A DNA stretch of 64,000 bases from Pelodera strongyloides. Lineage: Eukaryota > Nematoda > Chromadorea > Rhabditida > Rhabditidae. The stretch covers positions 496,001 to 560,000 of the forward strand of contig JAANDG010000008.1 of the NCBI GenBank assembly GCA_036852015.1, in the 5' to 3' direction. The first letter of the stretch is position 1. Each line of letters begins with the position of its first letter. The notes under the pieces are model-generated. The model made no database searches, was not told the DNA's origin, and was given only the letters and a program-made list of their open reading frames with translations. This document shows, piece by piece, positions 23,001 through 34,842 of the stretch. Both the position numbers and the translations under genes were made by a program.

Positions 23001-26000
23001 AACTTTTTACTGTTTCTTTTCTTTGGAAACATGGCAAGACTCACTGCTTACGTTGCAATAAATGTTCTTAAAAATAATGCGAGAAAAGCGCCTTTAGATA
23101 CACTAATCGGCTTATTGTATTTCAAGAGTTAAGCTGGCGAGATAGCAAATAGCACACGCCAAAAATACACGAAACTTCGTGCAGGTCAAGGTGTTACATG
23201 AGAGCGTGAATATAATAAATAAATAACAAAATAATAACCGATAAACAATAATTAAATAAAGAGAATATAAAATAAATTAACTTAACTACCGTACTCGAAA
23301 AAAACAAATCTCAAGAAATTCGGAACATTTCGCTTTAAATCCCTTCACAATAAAAACTCACCTTGCTTTACTTTCGTTTTGTGCATATAACGATATCTTC
23401 GTCCCATCAACTCCCGCGATTGACAGTTTTTTCTTGTCAAAACTCAGCTTTGACATCTTTCCCCAGGGAAGAGAACGTAGGGGAATACGCTCCCCGCCAC
23501 CAGACACGTCACACATCTCGATACCACTGAATGGGGGCAAACAATTACTAAAGGTTATGCACATACGCGGACAGTTGGCGCGCAAGCGGCGCAAAAATGG
23601 CGCACACAAATAATTTTTCTACGATGTGGCTTCTTTTCGTTTACACAAGCAATTTGTATTGTTTTTTTCCGGAAACAGTAGCTAAATAAGATGAGAATTT
23701 AGTACAGTGCCGTGATATAATGTCGCTTCTCAGCGGCGAGAAGGGGAGTATCATTTCTTTCTGTCATAAAGAACCCCTTTGAAAAAAAGCCTATTTCCTA
23801 TTTGCCCAAGGAGGGAATCATGGACGATCCCTCCCCGCCCTAGCCCGAAGACGTCGAGTAATTTGTCATCTGGAACTCGTCGACTACTGCACAGGACCTC
23901 TGCTGAACATGTCATAAGCAAACATTGAATCTGTATTTTCACCCTTGAATAAAGGTGCACGCTCTTGAAGCGTAAAAGAATTTTAATTTTTTTTAAGGTG
24001 CACAATAACGGTCCAGCTTGTACTTACGTTGCCGTAACTCCGATCACAGCATTATCCACACTGTCCATACGATGCCTTCGTAGTCCATACAGATGACAGT
24101 TTAGGGCAAACGGTGTACTGTAAGAATAAGAAATTTGCATACAGAGAAAATTGGCTCGCATACTACAAACTACGAAGTACACTATCCTAACCGATACTTT
24201 CCTCTTTTTCAATTGTCACTGCAAGGAATAACTGTGTGAGGAACCCATACCGTAGGACATAAATTAGGATGCTAATTAGCATACAACGTGAAAGGTTAAA
24301 TTAGCATAAAATCGTAGGCAAAATGACAGAAAATTAAATTTGCATAAAAAGGAAATTAGCATACCGACTGGCCTCCTGGCAGAATTGAGTGATCGCTTCC
24401 ATCTGTGACATATTCGCTAGATCCGCTGTAGCAGAGGGCATATGCTTTCTGATGTAGTCCAATCCTCTGTCATTAATTACCCACAGTGGAAAGTACTGCT
24501 CGGTTCGGAAGTACCTAATCATAATAAAAACATTAAGCGATAACAAGTTTAAAGCGAAAAACCGGCTGGTTTTTGAAACGCATCATGGACAGCTGAATTC
24601 TTTTACTCGAATTTAGCTCGATTTTTTTTTATAATTTAGGTTCATTTGCATAAGCTGCCTAAGAATGATGGTGTACTAGATGCGTTTCAAAAACCAGCCG
24701 GTGTTTTTCGCTTTAAAGAGAAGAATAGATTAAACACAATCGAGAGACCCAGCTTCTCAGGCTGCATATACTATATGCAAAGGGTGAGGGATAACAGCAA
24801 TGATCATGGTGCGCTCTGGGAATGGTGCGAGCTTACAATGGTACCAACTGCCAGAACCAAACTGCCATATCGGTTGGGAATGTGACAAATGGAAATGGTA
24901 CCAACTGAAATGATACAAAATGGTAATTGCGTCACGTCAGCTAGAAATGGTTCCAAATATAAATCGTGTTAGCTGGGAATGGAGCCTGGTAAGTTGGTAC
25001 CATGGTACCATGATACCAAAACGACTCACCCCGTGTGATTGTCCCCTTTGTCCGCTCTGAGTGCCAATGCTGCCATTTCCCAGCATCTTTCTTCAGAAAC
25101 AGTCCTTCTACCCGACCACTGATCCAACATATTCTCTTTCAATTGAATATAGTAGTGCTCCAGAGCTTTGCCGCATCTAAAATAAGTTATGGATTTCTTT
25201 GTGTTCTTAATTTTTGGGAGTGAACAATTTTTGGTTACCACAATGGCACCTCGCAACATAAGGGACAATAATTTTTCAACATTTTTACATAGCGTAAGCA
25301 AGCTAAAGTCCACAGTCACTGCTTGTTTCGCTTGTTGCACAGCAGCATATGCTAATTCATTACATTACTATCAGCCTTCAGCTGTACCACAATTCTACAC
25401 CTCGATTCATTAAATTGGCTCGCGTCTACCGTAACCACGAAGAATGTGGTTTAAAGAATGCGGATCAATCGATAATAATTTCTTTCATTTCTTTCTCACG
25501 GACAAAGGCCGCGCGCGGAAATATGCGCTATCTATCTATGTGTGCCCGGATCGGCCGAATAGGGGGGAAATGAAAAACGCTATAATTGCACCGATGCCAT
25601 ATCATATCATGGAGCGCGGTGATGCGCGCGCTAAGAAACAAGATCGATTTCAAGGTGACATGGCGCGCTACGCGCTATCCACCCTTGCCCGCCCCGTATG
25701 CCGGAGGTGTGCTTGCGAGGGAGTCATTTTTAGTAGAGAAATATGCATTACAGGGTGAAAACTAAACAATCTTACGGGACCAAAGTTTCCGCATACGGAC
25801 TATATGCCGACAAATTCATACGTATAAACTGAACAAAGTAACACAGAACTATCGCAATCAATTGGTAGCAATCGTATGATAATCTAACAAAATGGTCAAT
25901 GAATGTAAATCAATAAGCAAGGGAATAATCAATAATGCTCGCATTTGCATGGTATAATGACTTACGTTATTAACCGGACTTCGTCGATGTAGACGCGGAC

Positions 26001-27928
26001 GCGGAAGAAAAGCACCAGAATTGGACGGTGCTCGGCCTTCGTACTGGACGTCTGCAATACAGAATTCTTATAAAAAATAATCTTCCCAATTACGAGAGCG
26101 TGTGGAGTCATATAAAGGTTGTTCAAGTGGTTAGAGCCTAAGCGTAAGCCTAAGCCTTTCAAAATTCTCTAGTTTTTCCTTCGCACCGTTTTAGTCACAC
26201 CACACTTTTAGTGATAATGGTATCACTAAAAGTGTGACGGATAGATTCACTAATATCGATTAGTAATCATTGATATATTGATCGAATAGACATTCCTGTC
26301 AATATTGTAGATATGCTTATTAAACCCCCTCCCAAAAGTTGGCTGAGTTGGCCGGTTCAGCTATTATGAACGCTTAGCACAGGCCTAAAAGCTCCCGAAT
26401 TCCATTGCGCTAAAGATCTAATCTTCATTGGATTACATGTGCTCGGTGTTCCGATCGTCACCAAGATTAACGACGTAATGACAGGCGAAGTTTAGTCCTT
26501 TTTGGGCAAAAGTTATTTGAAATCACAACGAGATCTGACCCACTCTGAGACTCTGAGGCTAGACATAGTGTGAGGTCGGGACGAGCTACTAGGCCTTCTT
26601 TAGGTCTCACTTACTTAGGCTTAGGCTTAGGCTTAGGCTTAGGCTTAGGCTTAGGCATAGGCATAGGCTTAGGCTTAGGCTTAGGTTTAGGCTCAGGCTT
26701 AGGCTTAGGCATTACCTACCCAGTGCTACAGTAATGACCATAAATATATTGCATGAACAAGTGAATACATAAAATAAAAATCCGCTTACCCAAGAAAATC
26801 TGGGCTGTTTCGGTGCGTATTTGAAGAGTTTGTGTGATGGATCGAGGAAAAAGTACTCGTGACGCGGTTGATCGGCTGAAATGAGATAAATGTTGAAAAA
26901 TGTAATTTAAAGTAGTTTATCTTTTAGCAAGTAATTCACAAGAAAACCAGCCGACGAATTGCTAATATATATATATACCACCACCATCGTATACATCACT
27001 AGGTGATGCGATGGAGGAAAACAATTAGCACAATAGTGTCAGTAATTACGGTACGGTAAATAAGGTTACGTTAATTAATGGTAGTTGCGGTAATCAAAAA
27101 CCATTGAATGGCTTACCTTCACCGAACCCTTCTGAAGGCGCTCTCAATGCAATTCCGAAGAAACGATCATCATTTATATCGAGAAATTCACAACACGACC
27201 AGAAAACATCACGAACACGCATTTTTTGCTGGAATTTAGTATATTAATATGGATAATTATTCTATAAAGATAGTGTGAAAGAGGGAAAAGAAAGAGGGAG
27301 AGAGAGAAGAGAGACAGAGAGACAGAAAGAGAGAGAGAGGGCGAGAAGCCGTGAAAGATAAATACACTCCGCTTCTACCCCATCTAAACAAGACGATCGT
27401 AATAAGCAATCATGCTAACCATAGGTTTTATAAAAGTCAAAATATTCAGTAAAAAAACTCACATTTACGGTGACATAGAGGGTATCTTTCTTCAGTGTGT
27501 GTATCGTGATATACGGCTGACCGGCTCGTATACTAAAAATAATTTGTTTAGATAGTAAATTGTAGCTTCCTATAAATAGGAAGTACCATTAATTCAAGGT
27601 ACCATTAATTCAACAATACACCATGCGACAGTCAAGTACATATTGTGTGGAACAGGAAAACGGAAATACAATGAATGAGTTGATAATATAATGATAATAA
27701 AACCCATACAATTATGTCTAATAATCATCCTCACCTGTGAACACTTGTGTGGACCACACCAGATGAGCTGCATGACGGTTGCGGCGTATGTAAAGAGGCG
27801 GGCAGGTTTACCGTCGGGGCCAGCGACGGTGCCGCACCCTTGCCATTTGCGGGCCACTTGCTAGTTGTGGGCGCCGCAACGGTGCCAAGAGATCGAGACG
27901 TACTTGGCGTCGAGCACACAGAGTCCAT
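17053..27928 (-). CDS. FERM-domain protein, FRMD6/Expanded family, with PPxY tail
   Basis: Exons: 27735-27928, 27463-27532, 27117-27228, 26790-26875, 25966-26051, 25030-25176, 24365-24514, 24028-24117, 23362-23526, 22671-22846, 22226-22383, 21277-21719, 20911-21136, 20340-20657, 19950-20090, 19192-19353, 18887-18982, 18585-18675, 17837-18041, 17416-17496, 17053-17149. All 21 junctions keep frame, giving 1097 aa. Residues 1-64 are Ser/Thr/Pro-rich. A FERM domain follows (about 66-415): F1 around YITIHTLKKDTLYVTV, F2 around ALEHYYIQLKENML and EQYFPLWVINDRGLDYIR, F3 ending ARYLLELCRAVHQCLL. The F2 pattern fits vertebrate FRMD1/FRMD6 and fly Expanded best. The 680-residue tail is low complexity. 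It holds ten tandem pentapeptides (about 519-570) and two PPxY motifs, PPTY (930-933) and PPPPPY (1081-1086) near the C-terminus. PPxY binds WW domains; in flies Expanded uses it on Yorkie in the Hippo pathway, so a cortical Hippo role is plausible inference. FERM fold is sure, subfamily likely. Confidence 0.9.
17619..17706. mobile_element. Family-B palindromic element (B3)
   Basis: It begins TTAAAATAGTATTACACGTGGTTT and ends CCACGTGTCATACCACTTTAAAG. Its right part is duplicated together with an exon fragment immediately downstream. Confidence 0.65.
17648..17882. repeat. Tandem duplication of MITE end plus exon 19 end
   Basis: Two units of about 116 bases (17648-17765 and 17766-17882) share GGCAACAACATTATTC, the CCACGTG..CTTTAAA element end and GCATACCTGGACACATTCGTCTGATATAGCAGACTGGTGGCTCTCGA. 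The right-hand copy of that last block is the 3' end and donor site of FERM-gene exon 19. The left-hand copy (17716-17765) is therefore a pseudo-exon fragment that kept the donor sequence. Confidence 0.85.
18410..18568. mobile_element. GC-rich foldback element in FERM gene intron
   Basis: Left arm CAGGCGTGCAGCGCGGAAAT and right arm ATTTCCGCGTTGCGCGCCTGA are inverted copies. It lies between exons 18 and 19 of the FERM gene. Confidence 0.6.
19375..19545. mobile_element. Family-A palindrome, degenerate
   Basis: The left end TTAAAGCGAATTAGCGGTCGG and right end AACCGGGTGGTATTTCGATTTTTAA are recognisable but diverged. Confidence 0.5.
21425..21600 (-). repeat. 15-bp coding minisatellite in FERM gene exon 12
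   Basis: About ten 15-base units encode tandem pentapeptides of the form [G/V/T/A]-[D/E]-x-T-[R/Q], for example GEPTR, TDLTR, VDPTQ, ADPTR, GEFTR. The frame is kept in every unit. Confidence 0.85.
21751..21896. mobile_element. Family-B palindrome
   Basis: Starts TTAAAGCGGTATAACATCC and ends ACCGCCCGTTATATCGC; it lies just upstream of FERM gene exon 12 in an intron. Confidence 0.5.
22042..22172. repeat. 22-bp tandem repeat
   Basis: Six or so units of CCGAACTCGAGGAGCACGAGAC with few changes. Each unit contains CTCGAGGAGCACGAG, which has a short self-complementary CTCG/CGAG. It lies in the FERM gene intron between exons 11 and 12 and breaks the frame of both, so it is read as intronic. Confidence 0.85.
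22418..22575. mobile_element. Family-B palindrome, degenerate
   Basis: AAAGCGGTCAGCATGTGGTTTCTGAAATGCAT on the left and CTCAGAAACCATGTATC on the right are imperfect inverted copies. Confidence 0.4.
23837..23977 (-). repeat. Dispersed repeat with short open frame, copy 1
   Basis: It shares about 90 bases (AGCCCGAAGACGT..CATGTCATAAGCAAAC) and a second block (CCTTGAATAAAG..GCTCTTG.AGCGT.AAAG) with 34037-34243. On the minus strand both copies encode LLMTCSA-V----RRV-DDKLL-VFG. It sits in a FERM gene intron. I do not recognise the family. Confidence 0.6.
24548..24716. mobile_element. Family-A palindrome
   Basis: Complete copy: TTAAAGCGAAAAACCGGCTGG at the left, CCAGCCGGTGTTTTTCGCTTTAA at the right, in a FERM gene intron. 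Confidence 0.8.
26201..26236. repeat. Perfect 16-bp hairpin
   Basis: CACACTTTTAGTGATA, loop ATGG, then its exact complement. It lies in the FERM gene intron between exons 4 and 5 and is isolated; no T-tract follows. It may be a tiny foldback element. Confidence 0.7.
26612..26711 (+). repeat. Interstitial telomeric repeat, about 16 units
   Basis: TTAGGC units in tandem on the plus strand, with four variant units (ATAGGC twice, TTAGGT, TCAGGC). It lies in the FERM gene intron between exons 4 and 5, antisense to the gene. A shorter inverted tract (GCCTAAGCGTAAGCCTAAGCC) is at 26136-26157 in the same intron. Confidence 0.92.
27271..27341. repeat. GA microsatellite
   Basis: Imperfect GAGA tract on the plus strand in a FERM gene intron. 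Confidence 0.8.
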
Positions 27929-27931
27929 AGA

Positions 27932-27940
27932 CTGAAATAT
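27932..27940 (-). promoter_or_regulatory. Probable trans-splice acceptor of FERM gene
   Basis: The minus strand reads AATATTTCAG followed by TCT and the ATG. A consensus acceptor three bases above the start codon is typical of SL1 addition in nematodes. A 5' UTR exon further upstream (for example one ending at the donor at 28402) is the alternative. Confidence 0.55.
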
Positions 27941-28650
27941 TAATTATGCTCAAATTTGAAATAGTTTGCGAAATTATATAAATTTACTCACAAACTGCGG
28001 TACATGTACATACGTAGATACCGCATTCAATGCGTAGAAAAGCGCCTCATCAAAATTAAATATTGTAAGAAAAAAAATGATAATAATTCACATATAATAA
28101 AAGTAATCAGTAGGTTATCGCTAGAGACCTAGAGACCAAATGCGTCAGTTAGTGATAAAAGATTGACCTGCGACCTTGAAATGGAATAAAAAAATAATAA
28201 ACAAAAAAATCAATTAGTTAAATCAAAAACACATAGCCTGAACGCGTAAATGTTTAAAGTCGCCACAACCCATATCACTCATAATTCAATAATCAATAAC
28301 TACAATTTCTAGTGCTCCAATCAATCGATAAACCATTTTAAATTAGAAGCAATCGATAATGGAAAGTGTAAAATCAATCGAAAAATCGATAATTGTGCCC
28401 ACCTTCTGAATGAATTCCAGGCGTCTAGCGGTTGAGTCACGCGTTTCACCGCATCAAAAAATCGTTTCAAATTCTCTTTTTTTTCCGGCGCTCTTCTCGT
28501 TCTGCAATGGAATTTTATCAGCTGCCAAGTTCTTTTTTTATTTTTCCTTATTGATAACATCAAGATATCAGTAGGGGAAACCGCCGGTGGGCGAGAAAAT
28601 ATCACGATGGACAGAGGCCAAAAGTCGTTTTTGAGAAGAACACTCAGGTG

Positions 28651-28806
28651 TTTAAAGCGGTATCGTGCGTGGTGTCGAAATAATTGCTCGTCAATTACAT
28701 TATATTATGTCCTTCGCAAGCAGATGGAAACATAAATATGCATGTTAGATATTTCTGAAACGAGTAGCCAGCATATTTTTCAAAACCACGCACTGCTGCT
28801 TGACTA
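28651..28806. mobile_element. Family-B palindrome
   Basis: TTTAAAGCGGTATCGTGCGTGG at the left and CAAAACCACGCAC at the right; the right terminus is eroded. Confidence 0.5.
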
Positions 28807-28863
28807 AGTAAAGCTATTTGTAAGTCGAATAACCTGTATTTTTCTTAGAGCAGTATTATACCG

Positions 28864-28984
28864 ACTTTGGGACGTACGCATATCCTACGCATTCTATGCA
28901 AATTTTTGGTGCCCTTCCGAAGTTTCCGGCACCAAATTTGCATAGGATACATAAGATATGCGTATCATATGCAAACTTCCCAAG
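28864..28984. mobile_element. Foldback element, family C
   Basis: Left arm CTTTGGGACGTACGCATATCCTA, right arm ATATGCGTATCATATGCAAACTTCCCAAG, with TTTGGTGCC/GGCACCAAA as an inner stem. A relative lies at 63508-63662. Confidence 0.5.
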
Positions 28985-29251
28985 TAGGTAATTCAAGGTA
29001 AGCAAGCGCCGGTGATATTTGAAAAGCAGAATTAATCATAAATAAAAGAAATTTCCAATAGAAAATTATGCTTTGATCTCATGAAAAGAAAAAGACAAAA
29101 TCGAGAGTTCAGACCTACAGAGTCGACTAATAATTGCGGATCTTTGGCGCGGAATAGCCAATAAAATGAGAGGAATACGCAATTCTGATTACGAAGATAG
29201 CATGGGGGTCAGATCTGCTTATATGCCACAAAGGTTCTTACGAAACTATGC

Positions 29252-29390
29252 TTTAAAGCGACATAACGGCCGGTTTAAAGTTTTGAAACTTATGCATTCA
29301 CATGTAAACGAATATAATATGAAGAATATCGCACTGCTTGGGAATACAGCGTCCAACGTATGTTTCAAAACCGGATGTTATTCGCTTTAA
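29252..29390. mobile_element. Family-A palindrome
   Basis: TTTAAAGCGACATAACGGCCGG at the left, CCGGATGTTATTCGCTTTAA at the right. Confidence 0.65.
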
Positions 29391-30200
29391 AGGAACAGGC
29401 CCACGAGGATAAAGGTGTCCTTATTTTCATTTTGCATGAAGTCGAATTTCAGAAATATGACTGTGAAAACCCCAACACATGGAACATCAGAGTTAGTAAA
29501 GCTATTACTACAACATATCGTCAAAAACTAGCACAGTGAATACCAATGGAAACTTAGAACTCGTCGCAATCCAGGGAATGTATGAAAAGCATGAAAACTA
29601 ATTAGAATCGAAATCATATCAGCTTTGGGGATCAGGCGCATGAAAAATATACTATATCTCTATATCGATGCGGACGAAGTCTGCACAAATTCTCTCATAT
29701 GTCCGCTTACCTTTACACATGTCCCTTATTACCATTTTGCTGTCTTAACGGTATCTATTTTTTAATTATGTATGTTTGTGCGCATCTTTATGCTTTAATA
29801 AATTATTATTATCATCCCTTTCCTTTCTTGGGTAATCAAGTATCAAAATTAGTTATGGGATAGTTATCATACGTGAAATTGGCCGGTTTTCATATTCCGG
29901 CGTGAATATAAAAACCGTTGTGTAGTATAACACAGTGATCAAAACTAACATATAAGTAAGAACTTCATCAATTTTCCTGAAACTAAATACAGACAGCTGA
30001 GAAAAGCCGAGATGTGCTTAAAAAATACCACTTTTCGTCAAATATTTCTAATTAATTACTGTAAATATGAAGAGAAATGATAAAGAAATGATATCTTAAA
30101 ACAACAAGAAATGCTTGAGACGTGCGGTTTTGAAAGAAACTCTAACAATAAGATAGATCCTTCATAATATCTAAATGAGGCGTTTTTTATGGAATGACAA

Positions 30201-31206
30201 TGAGAGAGAGAGAGAGAGAGAGAGAGTATTAGAGACAGTGGGATAGAGAGAGAGAGAGAGATAGAGAGAGAGAGAGATGACAGGAAAACAGAAGAAGTAC
30301 CTCATTTGCATAAATAACGGCCTTGTGCGCAGTTAGCATGAAATGAAAAATGGTACATTGTAAATTAATTTCCTCCACACAATTATGAATATAACCATGG
30401 AATTACTACACTGGTTCACGACGAAAGCTCAACATTCATTTTTCACATTTAACTGAACTCGTAGAGAAAATATAAGCGACGGAAGGTTTTTGTGATAAGC
30501 AAGCGAAGGTGGCAGGGAGACGGTTAAAGGGAAAGAATTTTTGGGAATCTCTCCCCGAAACTATTTGAAAGGGACCGGTTGAGAAGAATAAGGGAGGTAG
30601 AGAGCGAGTGAGAGGGAGAGAGAGGGGAGCTAGAGAGGGAAAGAGAGAGGGAGAGAAAGAGGGAGAGAGAGGGAGAGAAAGAGGAGAGAGAGAGAGGGGG
30701 AGAGATGGGTGAGCAATATCATATACGGTGTGATGGATATGTGATAGCAGGAAATACACCTGCATGATGATGCGATTCGTAAGGTGGAATGGTTGATAGA
30801 TATGCTTTGATAGAGAGTACAGAGAGAGAGGACGAGAGAGAGAGAGGGAGACAGGGAGAGAGGGAGAAAGAGCGAGAGAGTACAGAGAGAGAGAGAGGCA
30901 GACAGAGGGACCAAGGTATAGAATATGTTATAATCAGAAGATGTTATAATGACAAATTATTATCTTCTGAAGACCATGTGAAGGAGGCTTCATTAAAAAA
31001 ATAACTAATAAATCACGATGGCGTATACAAGGATCATAAGAAAAGGTTTTCCTATCAAAACACACCCTTCAAAATATTAAAAATGTAGAGAATAAAATAA
31101 TGGTTACTGCTCGACAGGTAGCGATACTCAGAAAAGTTACAGTATAAGGCAATATAAGGAGAGTGATAGAGAAGGAGGGAGACAAGAATGCAATGGAAAG
31201 AAAATA

Positions 31207-31246
<40 letters not shown>

Positions 31247-31262
31247 GAGAGGGGAGAGGGAG
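30201..31262. repeat. Cluster of GA microsatellites
   Basis: Purine-rich GAGA tracts at 30201-30278, 30597-30705, 30811-30905 and 31207-31262, all with purines on the plus strand. Confidence 0.9.
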
Positions 31263-31456
31263 AAATGATACAGCGAACTGGAGGCGACACATTCCACAGC
31301 GAGTTGCGGGTAGCAAACCGGACCACCGATCACCAAAGAAATCTGCATAATTTATGCGTATTGGATAGCCCTATTGGCTCTAGAAGCCGAGTTGAACAGT
31401 CAGGGGGCTAGGTTGAACGAAACTATCAGAATGTAATAGATACTATGGCACTAGCA

Positions 31457-31696
31457 TTAAAGCGGTACAACAGGCGGTTTTTGAAGCCTATTTTGGACGC
31501 TCGATTCCTATGTAGTGAATGTAAATTATTGTGCGATACTGCGATTTTTAGTATACTTATTGCATACAAAATATGGGAATCGAGTTGTAAGGAATACGTT
31601 TCAAATCGAGTTGTAAGGAATTCGTCCCTTTGCATACAAAATATGGGAATCGAGTTGTAAGGAATACGTTTCAAATCCGTCCGTGATATCGGTTTA
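31457..31696. mobile_element. Family-B palindrome with internal duplication
   Basis: It begins TTAAAGCGGTACAACAGGCGG and ends CCGTCCGTGATATCGGTTTAA. Inside, about 57 bases (CATACAAAATATGGGAATCGAG..TTTCAAAT) occur twice in tandem. Confidence 0.6.
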
Positions 31697-31839
31697 AATT
31701 CCGAAATACTATAACAAAACTAGTGAAATGTAATAGGCAGCTAGCAAGTATTAGGGTTGCTGCACCACATAGTTATATAAACTGTAGCACTGCTAGAATG
31801 AAAATAAAATCATTTTACATCACAAAAGTATAAGCATTA

Positions 31840-31997
31840 GAAACGGTAGTATTAAGCGCGTGGTCTTGAAAAGCATCGGTATTATATGCAAATTCTTCCA
31901 TATGTGCATTTCCAGAACAGAATGGAACACAATTTGCATATAACGTATGGTAATTAACACAAGACGCGTCTCAAAACCACGCGGCATACCACTTTAA
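31840..31997. mobile_element. Family-B palindrome
   Basis: GTAGTATTAAGCGCGTGGTCTTGAAAAG and the inverted CTCAAAACCACGCGGCATACCACTTTAA. Confidence 0.55.
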
Positions 31998-32260
31998 CTG
32001 CAGTTCGTGTGTTTCCAACTCGCAATGCACTAAAATGATGACGGGAATGCCGAAGAAACATAGTGTTTTAGATCAAAATCAGTACGATATCTTAAAAAAG
32101 AATCTGAGAAATGTAGAGGAAAGAGTAGGGTAAAAGAATGTTACAGTACACATCCGATACAAATCCATCAAACATTCCACACAAGACCACGAAAGATATA
32201 ATCTGGCAAGATTTTGTTCGCCTATTTCAGATTGCGGTTTGGGATAAGAGGAAATAGCTT

Positions 32261-32328
32261 TAAAGCGGTCGCGTACGTGGATTGTGACAAGCATGTCATT
32301 TCAAAACCACATGCCATACCGCTTTAAA
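32261..32328. mobile_element. Family-B palindrome, short
   Basis: TTTAAAGCGGTCGCGTACGTGG and AAAACCACATGCCATACCGCTTTAAA enclose very little spacer. Confidence 0.65.
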
Positions 32329-33717
32329 CTTTCTCGGCAAGGGCTCAGACCCGTGAAAATAGAGCATGGAAAGGTTTACAAACAATTATGGTAGTGCAAT
32401 ATTTCGGTGATCATTTATTATAACAAAAAAAAACGGTTGAAAATAGTACACAATGCCACTGTGACAATGGAAATCAGTAGCATATCATAGAAATTACCAT
32501 TCGAAAGTAATATAGATAAGACTCCAAAAATTCAACAAAACTACTAATGCAAAAATAAAACCAAAACTGTAAGGGGCAAGCACGCAAGAAAGTATCACAG
32601 GAAAACGAAATAATTGCCGAAACCACAGAAAAACCGTCATTGGCCCATCAAAAAATGGTTTTTTTTTTTTGCCGAAAAAACCATCTGGTAACTGGTTCGT
32701 GACCATTTGATGACCATTGGTGACGGTTTCGATGAAACTTGGTCACGAGTTGGACACCAAATGAAGTACGTCCACGAAAAACTTGAACCGTCAACCAAAT
32801 GGGGTTCACCCATTTAATATAATGCAGCTAAACAGTTTTGTATTCGCATGAAATCGACTTTTGCGTATAGGAACACGATCCATACTGTAACTGTAAGAAA
32901 AAGGTTCATACTAGTAGTATCTCTCCGCAGACGACGCTCCCTTTAAACATTATAATAGTTATGAAGGTTCATCATTAGCATTAGACAAAACTGATAATTA
33001 CACCTAACTAATCAACATGATCAAAAAATCAACGGCTGGTAATCAATAATCGATAAAAATGGATTGACTTTTTCCAAATCGCTGAGGTAAATATGTTCTT
33101 TTCGATAAGAATGTGTCCTATTAAATGAGAGATGGTGGGGGTCGTTTTTTGAGGAGAGAAGCAGACGACGAGAGAAAGAGAGAGATAGAGGGAGCAGAGA
33201 TGGAGAGATAGAGAGAAATCAGCACGATTTAGGAGATGACGTGGAGAGAGGCGAATCTGAAAAACAGAAGGTTCTTGAGAGACGCAGGTTGGAAGACAGA
33301 CGAGTGCTAATGCTGATTACGGAGGAACAGAGATATTATGAAGGAATGCAGGCTAGAGACTGTAGAGATTCTTGGAGGGACTAGACATGCAGACTGGGGA
33401 ATCATTTCAGTTTCTGTATAGAGACTGAGAGATCGGAAACGACGAAATACAACGAGATAACGAGAGAGGGTAAAGAAGCGACGAAGGAATGCGCAACTGA
33501 GATACTGTAAGAACCTGCTGCGAGACTGCGCGACACCTTCTGAGAGATTAGCCTGCAAACAGAGACGGACGAGGTACTGATATTAGAGAGATAGAGGGAA
33601 ACCATGAGAGGTCAGAGAATAATAAAAGAATGTTCGCGTAGATAACCTGGGAGAAACTGGGAGTAAAGATAAAAAATGAAGACGTGCGTGCCTGGAATGC
33701 AAACCGATTGTGTGTGC

Positions 33718-33720
33718 TGT

Positions 33721-33770
<50 letters not shown>

Positions 33771-33802
33771 AGAGAATATGGAGAGAGAATAGGGAGAGAG
33801 AG
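33718..33802. repeat. GA microsatellite
   Basis: GAGAGA tract, purines on the plus strand. Confidence 0.9.
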
Positions 33803-34036
33803 CACGTCAAATGGAGATAACAAAGAGAAGCGAGACTTTGATCAGAACATAATCATCAGAATCAAAATGCGTGTAATGAATGCAGCGCATAAAAAGTAGA
33901 TTTCAGAAGCCAGCCGCATATCTCGGTGGTGCATTGTCTCTTACGTACTGTGGCTTCTGTCTTGAAAAGAAAAACGATTTCGACGTTAAGAATGGACCCG
34001 ATATACAACTTGTCTGATAATTGAATATTTCTCCTT

Positions 34037-34243
34037 GGCTCTGCCCGAAGACGTAGAGCAATTTGTCATCTGCAACTCGTCGCCTAGTGCTCCAGACCTG
34101 TGCGGAACATGTCATAAGCAAACGTTGCACTCCCTTGAAAAAAAAGGTGCGTAAAAAAAATTTAATTTTTAAAATTTAAAACACTGTAATTGAAGTATTG
34201 AACCATCCTTGAATAAAGAAGCGTGCTCTTGTAGCGTCAAAGA
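34037..34243 (-). repeat. Dispersed repeat with short open frame, copy 2
   Basis: Relative of 23837-23977. The minus strand again encodes LLMTCSAQVW-TRRRVADDKLL in the same frame. The copies are separated by about 10 kb; copy 2 lies in the gene-poor interval. Confidence 0.6.
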
Positions 34244-34455
34244 TTTATTTATTTATTTATTCACTATCAGTTCTGAGTGACATCCACGAGAAAGTGAAGA
34301 AATTAACAAGAAAATAATAATAATTTCTAAATTTATGACGAGAGATAGACAGAAAGAGAGGTCTTATTAAAAATTCCTTGGACTAGCGTCAACATTTGAA
34401 TATCGTGGTGGCGTATGTGTTGATGGGCATGCAAATGAGGACAATAAGATACAGG

Positions 34456-34756
34456 GGGAGAGGGGGAGAGAGGGAGAGAGAGAGATGGAGGAGGGTAGAG
34501 AGATAGAGAGAGAGAGATATGTAGGGAGCCATAAAAGGAAGGTCACCCGAGGAGGTCCAGTCAGGGTCATATACGGTCGGATATGGCCGGATAAAAGGCA
34601 ACTATGTCCGACCCCTTAGCGCCCCGTACAAAACCGATTAAGAAATGGTTTTGCTATTGGGTTAGGTTTATATTATTCGAACAGAATAGACTCTTGAACC
34701 TCATGCACTGGTGGGCTCGCGATAGGAATAGTTATTGTATTGGGCACTTCCTTAGG

Positions 34757-34826
<70 letters not shown>

Positions 34827-34842
34827 AGAGAAGAGAGAGAGA
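34456..34842. repeat. GA microsatellites
   Basis: Two tracts, 34456-34521 and 34759-34842. The second has more than 30 uninterrupted GA units. Confidence 0.92.

Noticed and set aside
27597..27857. Alternative frame of the first FERM gene exon (MARKWQGCGTVAG...)
   Set aside because: Its phase at the donor does not match the next exon, whereas the MDSVCSTPS frame joins correctly.
30436..31348. Long open frames rich in Ser/Leu or Arg/Glu on both strands
   Set aside because: They are translations of GA/CT microsatellites with no splice signals or domain match.
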